Source of the DNA: Lichenihabitans psoromatis
GTDB taxonomy: Bacteria; Pseudomonadota; Alphaproteobacteria; Rhizobiales; Beijerinckiaceae
Assembly: GCF_004323635.1 (NCBI RefSeq)
Contig: NZ_CP036515.1
Span: 3,907,501-3,971,500 of the forward strand
Direction: 5' to 3'
Length of the DNA: 64,000 nucleotides
This document shows positions 1 through 9,043 of the stretch, one piece after another. A program made the translations under genes and the position numbers. Numbering within the stretch: the first letter of the stretch is position 1; each line of letters opens with the position of its first letter. Below the pieces are notes generated by a model. That model was not told the DNA's origin. It made no database searches and saw nothing but the letters and a program-made list of their open reading frames with translations.

Positions 1-587
1 GTGGTCTGCATCAGACCGCGAAGCTTGCCGGAGCCAAACGCCTTGTTGCCGACGAAGTCGATCGACTTCACGCCGGTCTTGTCGCCCTCGTCGATCGTGA
101 ACACGACGTCGAGGCGACCGTTCGGAAGATCGACCGTCCGGGCCGTGACCTTGGCGAGACCACGGCCGTTATGCTGATAGATTTCCTTGATGCGCTCGAT
201 GTCGGCCTGAACCGTGGCGGGCGAATAAGGCCCTCGCGATTTCGACTGAATGGCACTGGCCATCTGGTCGCCCTTGATCTTGCTGTTGCCCTCGAAAGCA
301 ACCCGGTTGATGACGCCATTCTCGACGACGGTCACGACCAGACCCGCACCGCGGTGGCTGACGCGAACATCGGAAAACAGCCCGGTCGCATAAAGGTCTT
401 TAATGGATTGGTTGACATTGCCCTGATCGGCACCGGTGAAATAGGACCGGACCGTTTCAGCGTCGACGCGACGATTGCCCTCGACAACAATGGATGCCGC
501 CGATGCGGGCAAGGTGATCCCGGCAATCATGACGGATAAGACCGTTATGAACGCGAGTCGGTTCAAGAAGCCGCGTAGAAACTGCAT
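1..587 (-). CDS. bamA: BamA, outer-membrane assembly factor (partial, N-terminal 195 residues)
   Basis: The gene starts at 587 and runs off the left edge, so only the first 195 residues are visible. Reading the reverse strand gives a signal peptide (about residues 1-31, ending in an Ala-Ser-Ala-Ala run) followed by POTRA-type sequence: SIVVEGNRRVDAETVRSYF opens POTRA 1, and VAFEGNSKIKGDQM opens POTRA 2. BamA is the central beta-barrel protein that inserts other barrels into the outer membrane; the barrel itself lies outside the window. It is the last visible gene of the rpsB-to-bamA block, 229 bp downstream of rseP, an order common in alphaproteobacteria. The family call is secure from the POTRA sequence and the neighbours. 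Confidence 0.93.
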   Translation of the reverse strand, partial: MQFLRGFLNRLAFITVLSVMIAGITLPASAASIVVEGNRRVDAETVRSYFTGADQGNVNQSIKDLYATGLFSDVRVSHRGAGLVVTVVENGVINRVAFEGNSKIKGDQMASAIQSKSRGPYSPATVQADIERIKEIYQHNGRGLAKVTARTVDLPNGRLDVVFTIDEGDKTGVKSIDFVGNKAFGSGKLRGLMQT

Positions 588-611
588 GTACTCTCGGTCC
601 CCGTCTACCGC

Positions 612-628
612 GAGCGTGGGTCACGCTC
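612..628 (-). other. short perfect hairpin in the bamA leader
   Basis: A 7-bp inverted repeat (GAGCGTG, 3-nt loop, CACGCTC) lies 25 bp upstream of the bamA start codon. A second 7-bp hairpin (777-783 with 790-796) sits just after rseP. Neither is followed by a T-run on the minus strand, so neither is a standard intrinsic terminator. They could be leader structures or mRNA 3' stabilisers. Confidence 0.35.
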
Positions 629-816
629 TCGATCCCTCAACCTGAACACTAAAGTTTGATGATTTCCGAAACCGAAGTGACGGGAACCAGATTTTCTTGT
701 CTCAGGTTTTCGCTTCTACAAGGTTTACGGGGGGGAGCAAACCAACATTCGGCGCGGTGCGCACCAAAGCCCACAGGCGTGTCTCTACCGACACGCAAGC
801 CGCTGAAACGCCACAA

Positions 817-1923
817 TTAACTGACGAAAAACCGCGAAATATCGTTGTATGTGGCGCAAAGCATCAGAGTCGCGACAAGCGCGATGCCGAGACGAAAGCC
901 GTATTCCTGCACGCGTTCGCTCACCGGACGCCCTTGAACGGCCTCGATGCAGCAAAACAACAATCGTCCGCCATCAAGCGGGGGAATCGGAAGAAGGTTA
1001 AAAAATCCGATAGAAACTGAGAAGAACGCGGCCAGGTTAAGCAGGGCGCCGAAGCCGAGCTGAACGACCTTATCGGTCACCTCGACCATACGGACCGGGC
1101 CGGACAATTGCGCCACCGTTTCGCGGCCGGTCAGCAGGCCGCCGAGGTAGCTCACGGTGCGGCTTACCACATACCAACATTCGGATGTCGCAGCGGTCAC
1201 GGATTCGATCGGCCCGAGGCGCTTCACTGAATAATCGGCGCGATCGGTCGAGGCGCCGAGACCCAACACCCCGATTCTCGCCGTTCCGAACGGCCCCGTC
1301 ACATCCTTGCGCTGGGGAGTCGCTGTCAGATGAACCAGAGTTCCGCTCCGATCGACGTCGATCGCCAAGGGCGTATCGCTCGACTCGCTGACGATGCGCT
1401 GCATGTCCATGAAGCTGTCGATCGGACGTCCGTCGATCGACGTGATCCGGTCACCCGGCTGAAAGCCGGCCTGGGAGGCGGCGCTATCGGCCACCACGGA
1501 TGCGACACGCGGCGCCAGCACGCCGATCCCTTCGACGTAAAACAAGCCGGCGAAAAGCACGATGGCGAGAAGGAAACTCGCGATTGGCCCCGCCGCGACG
1601 ACGAAGCCACGCTGCAGGGCGGATTTGCCGGCGAATGTGTCGCCACGAGCCACCGTATCGGCGATTGCGGTCGGCTTCGCACTCACGTCGCTATCGCCGT
1701 GAAATTTGACGTAGCCACCGAGCGGGATGGCGGCGAGCCGCCAACGTGTTCCCTTACGATCCGTATAGGCTGCGATTTCGGGACCGAACCCCACCGAAAA
1801 CGCGTCGATCCGCGCGCCGCAGAGCCGGCCCGCTAGAAAATGCCCGAGTTCATGGAAGAACACGACGAGCACCAGAATGAAAATATAACCGAGGACGGTT
1901 TGGAAATGACTGAACAGGGCCAT
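817..1923 (-). CDS. rseP: RseP-type intramembrane site-2 zinc metalloprotease
   Basis: A 368-residue M50 protease of the inner membrane that cuts membrane-bound anti-sigma factors and remnant signal peptides. The zinc motif HELGH is at residues 24-28 in the first membrane helix. A PDZ domain follows (GDRITSIDGRPIDSF), and the conserved NLLPIPPLDGGR motif near the C-terminus supplies the third metal ligand. The open frame continues about 230 codons upstream inside dxr, but the start at 1923 is preferred: it is preceded by CGGAG six bases away and puts the first membrane helix at the N-terminus, as in the family. It lies between dxr and bamA, consistent with an envelope-quality role. Confidence 0.95.
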   Translation of the reverse strand: MALFSHFQTVLGYIFILVLVVFFHELGHFLAGRLCGARIDAFSVGFGPEIAAYTDRKGTRWRLAAIPLGGYVKFHGDSDVSAKPTAIADTVARGDTFAGKSALQRGFVVAAGPIASFLLAIVLFAGLFYVEGIGVLAPRVASVVADSAASQAGFQPGDRITSIDGRPIDSFMDMQRIVSESSDTPLAIDVDRSGTLVHLTATPQRKDVTGPFGTARIGVLGLGASTDRADYSVKRLGPIESVTAATSECWYVVSRTVSYLGGLLTGRETVAQLSGPVRMVEVTDKVVQLGFGALLNLAAFFSVSIGFFNLLPIPPLDGGRLLFCCIEAVQGRPVSERVQEYGFRLGIALVATLMLCATYNDISRFFVS

Positions 1924-2051
1924 CAGAAACTCCGGAGGGCCCCGTCGGGCCGACATGCGGAACGCAACATCGATACGGGTGTGCCTGGCGTCGAGCGCGA
2001 GCCAACGCCAGGATTGTTGGCTTACGCCTTCATAATGTCCCTCGGGACGCC

Positions 2052-3248
2052 TTAATCCAAGAGCGCCGCGGCGGTTTCTCGCGCTTGCCGATCGATCGCG
2101 AGCGCATCGGCAACACTCGCCGGGAGGTAAGACCACCCTTCGGCAATGGATCGATCGCAGACCCGTTCGACCAAACCCGCCATCGCGCCGAAATTGAGCT
2201 GCCCCTCGAGAAAAGCCGCCACGACGATTTCGTTCGCGGCATTGAGCACGGTCGGCAATCCGCCCCCTGCCTTCAGAGCATCCATGGCGAGGCGAAGCGC
2301 CGGGAACCGATCGAGATCCGGCTTTTCGAACGTCATCGAGCCCAATGCCGCAAGATCGAGCTTGCGAGCGCCACTTTCGGAGCGGTGCGGAAAACCGAGA
2401 CAATGCGCGATCGGCACACGCATGTCGGGCAATGCCATCCCGGCATTGACCGAGCCATCCGCGAACGACACCAAGCCGTGAACGACCGATTGCGGATGTA
2501 CGACGACATCGAGCCGCTCGGCCTCGATCCCGAACAGGTGAAAGGCCTCGATCAATTCGAGCCCCTTGTTCATCAGGCTCGCCGAGTCGATCGTGACCTT
2601 GGGTCCCATCGCCCAATTCGGGTGAGCCAACGCCTCCTTGACGGTCGCGGCCGCGATCCGCGCGGCATCCCAGGTCCGGAAGGGTCCGCCCGAAGCCGTC
2701 AGGGTCATGGTCTCGACGCTGGAGATCGGCGCGCCGCCAAGAGCCTGGAAAATCGCATTATGCTCGCTGTCGAGCGGCAGCACCGTCGCGCCGGAGGCCG
2801 CAACGGTTTGCATGACGGGATAGCCCGCGCAAACCAGCGTCTCCTTGTTGGCTAGCGCGACAGTCCGGCCGGCCGCGAGGGCCGCATAGGTCGGCATCAC
2901 GCCGACCGTGCCTGCAATGGCCGCGATCACAAGGTCGCTTGGCCGCAACGCCGCTTCGACGACCGCATCCGGGCCAGCCGCCGCTTCGATTCCACTCGAG
3001 CCGAGCGCATCTTTCAGGGCGCCATAGGCGGATGGATCGGCGATCGCAACAAACGAAGTTTTGAGTTCGATCGCCATCCGGGCGAGCGCATCGGCGTCCC
3101 GTCCGCCAGCGATTGCCGCGACGTGGAAACGGGACGGGTCGAGTGCCAGCACCTGGGCCGTGGAGCGGCCGATTGATCCTGTCGCGCCAAGAATGACGAG
3201 CGAACGCGGCGACGAATGAGACCGCGTTTGATGACGAGCTTGGCTCAA
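2052..3248 (-). CDS. dxr: 1-deoxy-D-xylulose 5-phosphate reductoisomerase (IspC), TTG start
   Basis: This enzyme catalyses the committed NADPH-dependent step of the MEP isoprenoid pathway, turning DXP into MEP. An N-terminal NADPH-binding loop (LGATGSIGRST) and a substrate region (SDSEHNAIFQAL-like, LTASGGPFR) are readable. The frame is open back to 3410 inside cdsA, but the likely start is the TTG at 3248: it lies just after the cdsA stop and is preceded by GGAGGA at a proper distance. This gives 398 residues, normal for the family. Isoprenoid supply next to uppS, which consumes isoprenoid units, is the usual arrangement here. Confidence 0.95.
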   Translation of the reverse strand: MSQARHQTRSHSSPRSLVILGATGSIGRSTAQVLALDPSRFHVAAIAGGRDADALARMAIELKTSFVAIADPSAYGALKDALGSSGIEAAAGPDAVVEAALRPSDLVIAAIAGTVGVMPTYAALAAGRTVALANKETLVCAGYPVMQTVAASGATVLPLDSEHNAIFQALGGAPISSVETMTLTASGGPFRTWDAARIAAATVKEALAHPNWAMGPKVTIDSASLMNKGLELIEAFHLFGIEAERLDVVVHPQSVVHGLVSFADGSVNAGMALPDMRVPIAHCLGFPHRSESGARKLDLAALGSMTFEKPDLDRFPALRLAMDALKAGGGLPTVLNAANEIVVAAFLEGQLNFGAMAGLVERVCDRSIAEGWSYLPASVADALAIDRQARETAAALLD

Positions 3249-3270
3249 GGCCGTCTCCTCCGAAAATTTT

Positions 3271-4146
3271 CTACCACGTGAACAATCCTGCACCCGCCGC
3301 ATCGATCCCGAGCCGCGCGATTCCGAGACAGGCAGCAAACACCGCAGCAGCCACAAACCCGTCGAGTCGATCCATGACGCCGCCATGACCGGGGATGAGG
3401 TGGCTGGCATCCTTGACGCCGTAGCGCCGCTTCATCGCGGATTCGAAAAGGTCACCGGCCTGCGCGACGCCCGCAGCCGCGAGGCCGATGAGCAGAAGAG
3501 GCACAATCTGCCTCGGCGAGGGCGCGACCGCGAGGCCCGCCACCGTCCCACATAGGATGCCGATGAAAAACCCCGACCAGGTTTTCGATGGAGACAAACG
3601 CGGCCAGAGCTTTGGGCCGCCAAACCGCCGGCCGCCGAAATAGGCCATGATGTCGGTTCCCCAGACGACGGCGAACAACCAGATGATGGCAACAAACCCA
3701 TCGGGTTCCGACGTTCGCAGAACGATCACCGAAGCCAGCAACGCAGACGCATAGACAAGGCCCGTCGCCGCTGCGAGCCGCAGCCCCGCGGGCGCAACCG
3801 CAGAAACGCCGAGAAGGCCTGCCACGACAAGGCAGACCGCAACCCCGTCATGACCAGCCGAGGCGGCAGCGAGGGCGGCCGTCAAAGCGATGACACCGAC
3901 GATGAGCCGGCGGATCGCCGAGGTCTCGTCGATCATGTGCTGCCATTCCCATAGAATCGCACAGGAAGCGGCGAGCCAGAAAAGCGAAAACCAGGCTCCG
4001 CCGGCAATCGCGGTTCCAAGCGCCAGGATCGCCATCACCAGCGCCGACAAAACCCGCGGCATCAGGTCGGTCCAACGCCGGGACAGGCCCGACCCCGTTG
4101 ACGTCTCGACCAGTCCCCGTTTCGACGGCCCAATGGGCTCGATCAT
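3271..4146 (-). CDS. cdsA: phosphatidate cytidylyltransferase (CDP-diacylglycerol synthase)
   Basis: An integral membrane enzyme of 291 residues that makes CDP-diacylglycerol from CTP and phosphatidate, the branch point of phospholipid synthesis. Multiple hydrophobic helices run through the protein. The family signature is present near the C-terminus: [20 protein letters not shown] followed by GVMDRLDG, with the conserved Lys-Arg, Asp, His-Gly-Gly and Asp-Arg residues. Its ATG shares the four bases ATGA with the uppS stop codon (4143-4146), indicating translational coupling. No strong ribosome-binding site is seen, which fits coupling. Confidence 0.95.
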   Translation of the reverse strand: MIEPIGPSKRGLVETSTGSGLSRRWTDLMPRVLSALVMAILALGTAIAGGAWFSLFWLAASCAILWEWQHMIDETSAIRRLIVGVIALTAALAAASAGHDGVAVCLVVAGLLGVSAVAPAGLRLAAATGLVYASALLASVIVLRTSEPDGFVAIIWLFAVVWGTDIMAYFGGRRFGGPKLWPRLSPSKTWSGFFIGILCGTVAGLAVAPSPRQIVPLLLIGLAAAGVAQAGDLFESAMKRRYGVKDASHLIPGHGGVMDRLDGFVAAAVFAACLGIARLGIDAAGAGLFTW

Positions 4147-4955
4147 AGGGCCGACTTCAACTTTTCGGCCGCATGCTCGGCCACCGTGACGCCGCCGAAA
4201 CGGCGTTCGCGCATCTGATAAGTTGTCAAAGCCTGATCGAAAGCACCCCGGTCAAAATCAGGCCAATGGATCGGCAAAAAGACGAATTCGGCGTAAGCCG
4301 CCTGCCACAAGAGGAAATTGGAGAGGCGCTGTTCACCCGACGTGCGGATGATGAGATCGGGGTCAGGAATGCCGGCCGTATCGAGGTGAGCCTCGATCAA
4401 CTCATCCGTTACGGCATCGGCCGCGACCTCACCCGAGGCAACCTGAACGGCGATGCGGCGCACCGCGGCGGCAATCTCCTGGCGGCTCCCGTAATTGAAC
4501 GCCACGACGAGGGTCATCCGGTTATTATCACGGGTGAGGTCTTCGGCTTCATTCAGAAGAGCGTGGATGTCGGGCTGCAACGTATCGCGAATGCCGATGA
4601 CGCGAACCTTGACGCCGCTTTTGTGAAGATCGGCCAAGTCGTTGCGAATGAACCGCTTCAACAAACCCATGAGGTCCGAGACTTCTTCGACCGGACGCGC
4701 CCAGTTCTCGGACGAAAAACTATAGACGGTCAGATAGGCGATGCCGAGATCGATGGCGGAGCGGACTGTGCGGCGAAGGGCTTCGACCCCGCGCCGGTGC
4801 CCTTCGAGACGCGGCAGACCGCGCGCAACGGCCCACCGGCCATTGCCATCCATGATGATCCCGACATGGACCGGCACGAGCGAGCGCGAGCCTGAGCCCT
4901 CGACAAACCCCTGCCCCTCGTTCCGACCCTCCTTGGTGTTGCCGCGTTCTTCCAT
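4143..4955 (-). CDS. uppS: undecaprenyl diphosphate synthase (cis-prenyltransferase)
   Basis: A cytoplasmic cis-prenyltransferase that makes the C55 carrier lipid for peptidoglycan and surface polysaccharides. The signature [10 protein letters not shown] carries the catalytic Asp at residue 36, and the C-terminal [19 protein letters not shown] motif is complete. At 270 residues it is slightly longer than usual because of a charged N-terminal extension of about 28 residues. A start closer to the signature is possible, since the ribosome-binding site before 4955 is poor. It overlaps cdsA by four bases. Confidence 0.94.
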   Translation of the reverse strand: MEERGNTKEGRNEGQGFVEGSGSRSLVPVHVGIIMDGNGRWAVARGLPRLEGHRRGVEALRRTVRSAIDLGIAYLTVYSFSSENWARPVEEVSDLMGLLKRFIRNDLADLHKSGVKVRVIGIRDTLQPDIHALLNEAEDLTRDNNRMTLVVAFNYGSRQEIAAAVRRIAVQVASGEVAADAVTDELIEAHLDTAGIPDPDLIIRTSGEQRLSNFLLWQAAYAEFVFLPIHWPDFDRGAFDQALTTYQMRERRFGGVTVAEHAAEKLKSAL

Positions 4956-5024
4956 GATGGTTCCGGCCGACCTCTTTGCCGAGGGTGGCGCTTCCCGCTA
5001 GAGCATGTTGACCTTGTACCCGAG

Positions 5025-5065
5025 CCGCTTTCGATGCCTAAAAAGCGGGCGAGGCACGCGCTTTT
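5025..5065 (-). promoter_or_regulatory. two overlapping, mutually exclusive hairpins between frr and uppS
   Basis: Two 7-bp inverted repeats share one arm. The arm at 5041-5048 (AAAAGCGG) can pair with 5025-5031 (CCGCTTT) or with 5059-5065 (CGCTTTT). In the minus-strand transcript, the second pairing is A-rich on one arm and T-rich on the other, as in a weak intrinsic terminator. This looks like an attenuator-style switch in the 145-bp frr-uppS gap, but the stems are short and no folding energy was calculated. Confidence 0.3.
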
Positions 5066-5100
5066 CGAGACAAGAGCCGGTCGGTCAGAAACCCGACATT

Positions 5101-5661
5101 CTAGATTTGCATGATCTCTTTTTCTTTGGCGGCCAAAGCTTGGTCGACCTCGACGATCGATTGATCAGTCACCTTCTGGACCTCCGTCTCCAGACGCTTC
5201 TCATCGTCCTCGGTGATGGCCTTGTCCTTCAGAAGCTTCTTGATCTGATCGATCCCGTCGCGACGAACGTGACGAACAGAGACACGCGCATCTTCGCTAT
5301 ATTTATGCGCGACCTTCACCATCTCGCGTCGACGCTGCTCGTTCAGCTCGGGAATGCGGATGCGAAGCACCTGCCCCTCGATGACCGGGCTGAGACCGAG
5401 ATTGGCGTCTCGGATCGCCTTGTCGACGGCATTGACCATCCCCTTGTCCCACACCTGCACCGAAATGCTGCGTGCCTCGGGAATGCTGATGGTCGCCACT
5501 TGGTTCAGCGGCATGGATTGACCATAAGCCTGAACCTGAACCGGCTCGACCAAGCTGGCGCTCGCGCGCCCGGTCCGCAATCCACTGAGTTCGTGTTTGA
5601 ACCCCTGGACCGTGCTTTGCATGCGGCGCTTGAGATCGCCCACATCGAATTCTGCACTCAC
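5101..5661 (-). CDS. frr: ribosome recycling factor
   Basis: RRF splits post-termination ribosomes together with EF-G. The three-helix-bundle/sandwich family is clear from FDVGDLKRRMQS at the N-terminus, LRTGRASASLVEPV, and the C-terminal alpha region with KLLKDKAITEDDEKR. Two GTG starts are possible, at 5670 and 5661. The second is preferred: it has AGGTG at a usable distance and gives MSAEFDVGDLKRRM, the usual N-terminus length (186 residues). It is downstream of pyrH in the classic rpsB-tsf-pyrH-frr order. Confidence 0.95.
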   Translation of the reverse strand: MSAEFDVGDLKRRMQSTVQGFKHELSGLRTGRASASLVEPVQVQAYGQSMPLNQVATISIPEARSISVQVWDKGMVNAVDKAIRDANLGLSPVIEGQVLRIRIPELNEQRRREMVKVAHKYSEDARVSVRHVRRDGIDQIKKLLKDKAITEDDEKRLETEVQKVTDQSIVEVDQALAAKEKEIMQI

Positions 5662-5807
5662 GCTCGACACCTATCGTCTGATCTTGGCCGCGTCATCGGA
5701 TGCCTGTTCCGGCGGTCCGGCTGTGACACGACCTTCTTCATCCATCGCATTCATCTTTGGCATGTCCAACCCTGCCATCGCAACAGGCGGATAGACCTTC
5801 GCTCGAC

Positions 5808-6533
5808 TCAGGGCGAGACGAGCGTGAACCGCCCCTTGCCCTGCAGGGCTGATCGGATCGCGCCGTGATCGACGATCGAAAACACCACGATCGGAATCCG
5901 GTTTTCTCGCGCCAGCGCGAAAGCCGCCGTATCCATGACGGCGAGATTTTGTGAAATCGCCTGATCGTGCGTCAGATGTTCGTACCGGGTCGCAGACGGA
6001 TCGATTTTTGGATCCGCCGAATAGACGCCATCGACCAACGTCGCCTTCATGACGGCATCGCTCGACAATTCTGCGGCCCGAAGCACCGCACCCGTATCGG
6101 TCGTGAAAAAGGGATTGCCGGTCCCCCCTGCCAAGACGCAGATGCGGCGCTTGGCCAGGTGATGCAGCGTGGCCTGCCGGGAATAGGGTTGACAAACGGA
6201 GGGCATCGGCACGGCCGATAGCGCTCGCGCGGCATGGCCTTCGGCTTCGATCGCGGCCTCGATCGCCAGCGCATTCATGACGGTCGCGAGCATACCAATA
6301 GAATCCGCTCGGGCCCGCTCGATGCCCTTGTCGGCCCCTTGCATACCGCGAAAGAAGTTTCCGCCACCGACCACTACGGCGATCTCGACGCCGAGCGACA
6401 CGGCACTCACGAGGTCGGCCGCGATACGCGCAACAGTCGGAGCATTGAGCCCGAATGGGTCGGGGCCGGTCAGCGCTTCCCCAGAAAGCTTGATGACGAC
6501 ACGTCGATACAAGGCGGGGTGTTCGTCGCTCAT
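5808..6533 (-). CDS. pyrH: uridylate kinase
   Basis: UMP kinase of the amino-acid-kinase fold, converting UMP to UDP for nucleotide and sugar-nucleotide pools. Visible motifs are VVIKLSGEAL (phosphate loop), VVGGGNFFRG, and GGTGNPFFTTDT near the nucleotide site. The frame opens further upstream to 6632, but the two adjacent ATGs at 6536/6533 follow a GAGG sequence, and the second gives the best spacing (241 residues). The long non-coding stretch up to tsf (6534-6757) may hold a leader or promoter. Confidence 0.95.
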   Translation of the reverse strand: MSDEHPALYRRVVIKLSGEALTGPDPFGLNAPTVARIAADLVSAVSLGVEIAVVVGGGNFFRGMQGADKGIERARADSIGMLATVMNALAIEAAIEAEGHAARALSAVPMPSVCQPYSRQATLHHLAKRRICVLAGGTGNPFFTTDTGAVLRAAELSSDAVMKATLVDGVYSADPKIDPSATRYEHLTHDQAISQNLAVMDTAAFALARENRIPIVVFSIVDHGAIRSALQGKGRFTLVSP

Positions 6534-6757
6534 CATCGCCTCATAAGATGCCTCGGCCGCGACGGTCGAGACCGAAGCAACCTGAATTATAGAACCAAAC
6601 GATTGCGATCTTGCGAACAAAGCTGCTCGCAATGGATGCTCGCGTTCAAGGCAACCAGCGAGGCGGAGGCGCCGCTGTGTCGGATTATGATTTTACGACG
6701 AGCTGTAAGGCCGTCCGGGAAAACCGGCACGACCCCACGCCGCGGCGTAACATTGTC

Positions 6758-7675
6758 TTAGACCATGCTGGCGACTTCGGACGCGAAGTCCGGAGCGTTC
6801 GGCTTGTCAATGCCTTCGCCAAGGGCGAAGCGCAGGAACCCCTTCACGACGATGGGCGCGCCGACTTGCTTCTCGGCATCCTTGGCGGCCTGTGCAACCG
6901 TCTTGGTGTTGTCGTGCACGAAAGGCTGATCGAGCAGGCTCACTTCCTTATAGTAGCTCTTGAGGCCACTCTCGACGATCTTTTCCAGAACGTTGGCCGG
7001 CTTACCCGCATTCTTGTCCATCAAGAGTGCTTTTTCGCGCGTCACGATCGCAGGATCGAGGCTCGATCCATCGAGCGCGAGCGGGCTGGATGCGGCGACA
7101 TGCATGGCGATCTGACGGCCGAGCGTGCCGAGTGCGGCAGCGTCACCGGTCGACTCCAGCGCGACGAGAACGCCGATCTTGCCGAGACCTTCGGTAATCA
7201 CGTTATGGACGTAATGTGCGATCACGCCGTGCGAGACCTCTAGGCCAGCGACCCGACGGAGCGTCATGTTCTCGCCGATCGTCGCGATCGCATTCGAGAT
7301 GGCCTCCGACACAGTGCCGCCGCTCGGATAAGCCGCAGACTGAAGCGCCTCGGCGTCAGAGCCCTGATGAGCGAGAGCCACGTCGGCGATGCCGCGCACG
7401 AGCCTCTGGAAGTCCTCGTTGCGCGCGACGAAATCGGTCTCGGAATTGACTTCGACCAGCACGCCTTTGGTGCCCTGAATCGCGATGGCGACCAAACCTT
7501 CGGCGGCAATGCGGCCGGACTTTTTGGCGGCTTTCGACAAGCCCTTCTTACGCAGCCAATCGACGGCCCCTTCGATGTCGCCCTGAACCTCGTTCAACGC
7601 GTTCTTGCAATCCATCATGCCGGCGCCGGTCTTCTCGCGAAGTTCCTTCACCATCGCGGCGGTGATATTGGCCAT
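6758..7675 (-). CDS. tsf: translation elongation factor Ts
   Basis: EF-Ts is the guanine-nucleotide exchange factor for EF-Tu. The N-terminal UBA-like domain includes [16 protein letters not shown] and the hallmark TGAGMMDCK (residues 16-24); a second signature, [12 protein letters not shown], follows. It has 305 residues, normal for the family. The frame is open 28 codons further upstream across the terminator region, but [12 protein letters not shown] matches the family N-terminus. It follows rpsB after a 136-bp gap holding an intrinsic terminator. Confidence 0.97.
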   Translation of the reverse strand: MANITAAMVKELREKTGAGMMDCKNALNEVQGDIEGAVDWLRKKGLSKAAKKSGRIAAEGLVAIAIQGTKGVLVEVNSETDFVARNEDFQRLVRGIADVALAHQGSDAEALQSAAYPSGGTVSEAISNAIATIGENMTLRRVAGLEVSHGVIAHYVHNVITEGLGKIGVLVALESTGDAAALGTLGRQIAMHVAASSPLALDGSSLDPAIVTREKALLMDKNAGKPANVLEKIVESGLKSYYKEVSLLDQPFVHDNTKTVAQAAKDAEKQVGAPIVVKGFLRFALGEGIDKPNAPDFASEVASMV

Positions 7676-7746
7676 GGTCGTTATCCCCAGATGATCGGCC
7701 GATGCGCTTGAGGACGTCGTCAGATCGACGCCTACGCACCCCTGTC

Positions 7747-7776
7747 CAAAAAAGTGCAAGGCCCAAAGGGCCTTGC
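7747..7776 (-). terminator. intrinsic terminator between rpsB and tsf
   Basis: On the minus strand GCAAGGCCC pairs perfectly with GGGCCTTGC around a TTT loop (7756-7776), followed after two bases by six consecutive T residues. This is a textbook rho-independent terminator. Its place after rpsB and before tsf suggests partial termination (attenuation), so that rpsB and tsf mRNA levels differ. Confidence 0.85.
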
Positions 7777-7811
7777 TGTCGTCTCGCCTTCAAGCTCGCG
7801 TCGTGGAAGCG

Positions 7812-8855
7812 TCAGGCGCTCGCCATCAGTTCCCGCGCCTGCTGAACCCAACCGTCACGCTCGATACGGCCGGCAAGCTTCAGATCGTGATCGAGCTTGG
7901 TGATGTCTTCCGGCTTCATGGCAGCAAGCTGCCAATAGTGGAACACGCCAGCATCGTTCAGCTTCTGAACGACTTGCGGCCCAACGCCGTGCAGCTTGGA
8001 CATATCGTCCGGAGCACCACGCGGCGCGGTCAGCAACTCGAACGGCTGCATCAGCTGGTCGTCTTCGATCGGAGAGGCCTCAGCCGCGACCTCGGATGTT
8101 TCGGCGACCGGAAGCTCCTCTTCGGCCGGCGCTTCCATCTCGCCGATATCGACGCCCAGCGAACCCTGGCTGCGCGAAATGCCGTCAATCGCAGCACGCG
8201 AGATCAGGTCGCAATACAGCGAGATCGCGCGGGCCGCATCGTCGTTACCCGGGATCGGGAACGTGATGCCGTCGGGATCGCAATTGGTATCGACGATCGC
8301 GGCCACCGGAATACCAAGTCGATTGGCTTCCTTAATGGCGAGCTGCTCCTTGTTGGTATCGATCACGAAGATCAGATCCGGAACGCCGCCCATGTCCTTG
8401 ATGCCGCCAAGAGCCTTCTCGAGCTTGTCGCGCTCACGCGACATCATCAGCCGCTCCTTCTTGGTCAAGCCGCTTGCGCCGGCCTGGAGCAGCTCTTCGA
8501 CCTTGCGGAGACGCTGGATCGATGCCGAGATTGTCTTCCAGTTGGTCAGCATACCGCCGAGCCAACGAGCGTTAATGTAATATTGTGCCGAACGCTTCGC
8601 CGCATCGGCGATCGGCTCTGCGGCCTGGCGCTTGGTACCGACAAACAGCACGCGACCACCGCGCGAGACCGTATCGGACACGGCCTGCAGGGCGCGATGG
8701 AACAGCGGCACTGTCTGGGCGAGATCGATAATGTGAATGTTGTTGCGGGTGCCGAAGATATACTGCTGCATCTTCGGGTTCCAGCGATGCGACTGGTGAC
8801 CGAAATGCGCTCCAGCTTCAAGAAGCGAACGCATGGTATAATCGGGAAGTGCCAT
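7812..8855 (-). CDS. rpsB: 30S ribosomal protein S2 with alphaproteobacterial C-terminal extension
   Basis: The first 235 residues are a standard S2 ([49 protein letters not shown]). Then comes an acidic Ala/Glu linker (about 235-282) and a 65-residue tail from residue 283 with helix-hairpin-helix-like sequence ([26 protein letters not shown]). Bacterial S2 is usually about 240 residues; a longer form of about 330-350 residues is typical of many alphaproteobacteria, and 347 here fits. The tail resembles nucleic-acid-binding HhH modules, but its role is inference. A promoter is visible about 120 bp upstream. Confidence 0.97.
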   Translation of the reverse strand: MALPDYTMRSLLEAGAHFGHQSHRWNPKMQQYIFGTRNNIHIIDLAQTVPLFHRALQAVSDTVSRGGRVLFVGTKRQAAEPIADAAKRSAQYYINARWLGGMLTNWKTISASIQRLRKVEELLQAGASGLTKKERLMMSRERDKLEKALGGIKDMGGVPDLIFVIDTNKEQLAIKEANRLGIPVAAIVDTNCDPDGITFPIPGNDDAARAISLYCDLISRAAIDGISRSQGSLGVDIGEMEAPAEEELPVAETSEVAAEASPIEDDQLMQPFELLTAPRGAPDDMSKLHGVGPQVVQKLNDAGVFHYWQLAAMKPEDITKLDHDLKLAGRIERDGWVQQARELMASA

Positions 8856-8972
8856 GTTGACCTAGATCTCCGGTTGAACCTCCGCGGGCATGCAGGCTAC
8901 CCTATGAGAGGGAAGCCACCGGAACGGTCCTTGAAACAGGATCGTTTTTCGCCCGCGTGTGGGATGGGGCGG

Positions 8973-9001
8973 TGTATAGACATGCAAAAGCGCCGGCGCA
9001 A
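8973..9001 (-). promoter_or_regulatory. sigma70-type promoter for rpsB
   Basis: On the minus strand TTGCGC (9001-8996) and TATACA (8978-8973) are separated by exactly 17 bases, giving a transcript with a leader of about 110 nt before rpsB. The -35 box overlaps the hairpin that appears to end the upstream dehydrogenase operon. Confidence 0.55.
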
Positions 9002-9023
9002 GAGCATAACGCTATACGCCGGC
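8986..9023 (-). terminator. terminator-like hairpin after the DUF2332-AKR-SDR operon
   Basis: On the minus strand GCCGGCG (9023-9017) pairs with CGCCGGC (8998-8992), with an inner AGC/GCT pair in the loop, and is followed by GCTTTT. The long loop and short T-run make it a moderate intrinsic terminator for the gene ending at 9044. Confidence 0.5.
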
Positions 9024-9043
9024 TTGCTCGTTGAAGGTCTCGA

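Noticed and set aside
1924..2616. 230-codon upstream extension of rseP
   Set aside because: It lies inside dxr in another frame with Arg/Gly-rich noise; the family N-terminus begins at 1923.
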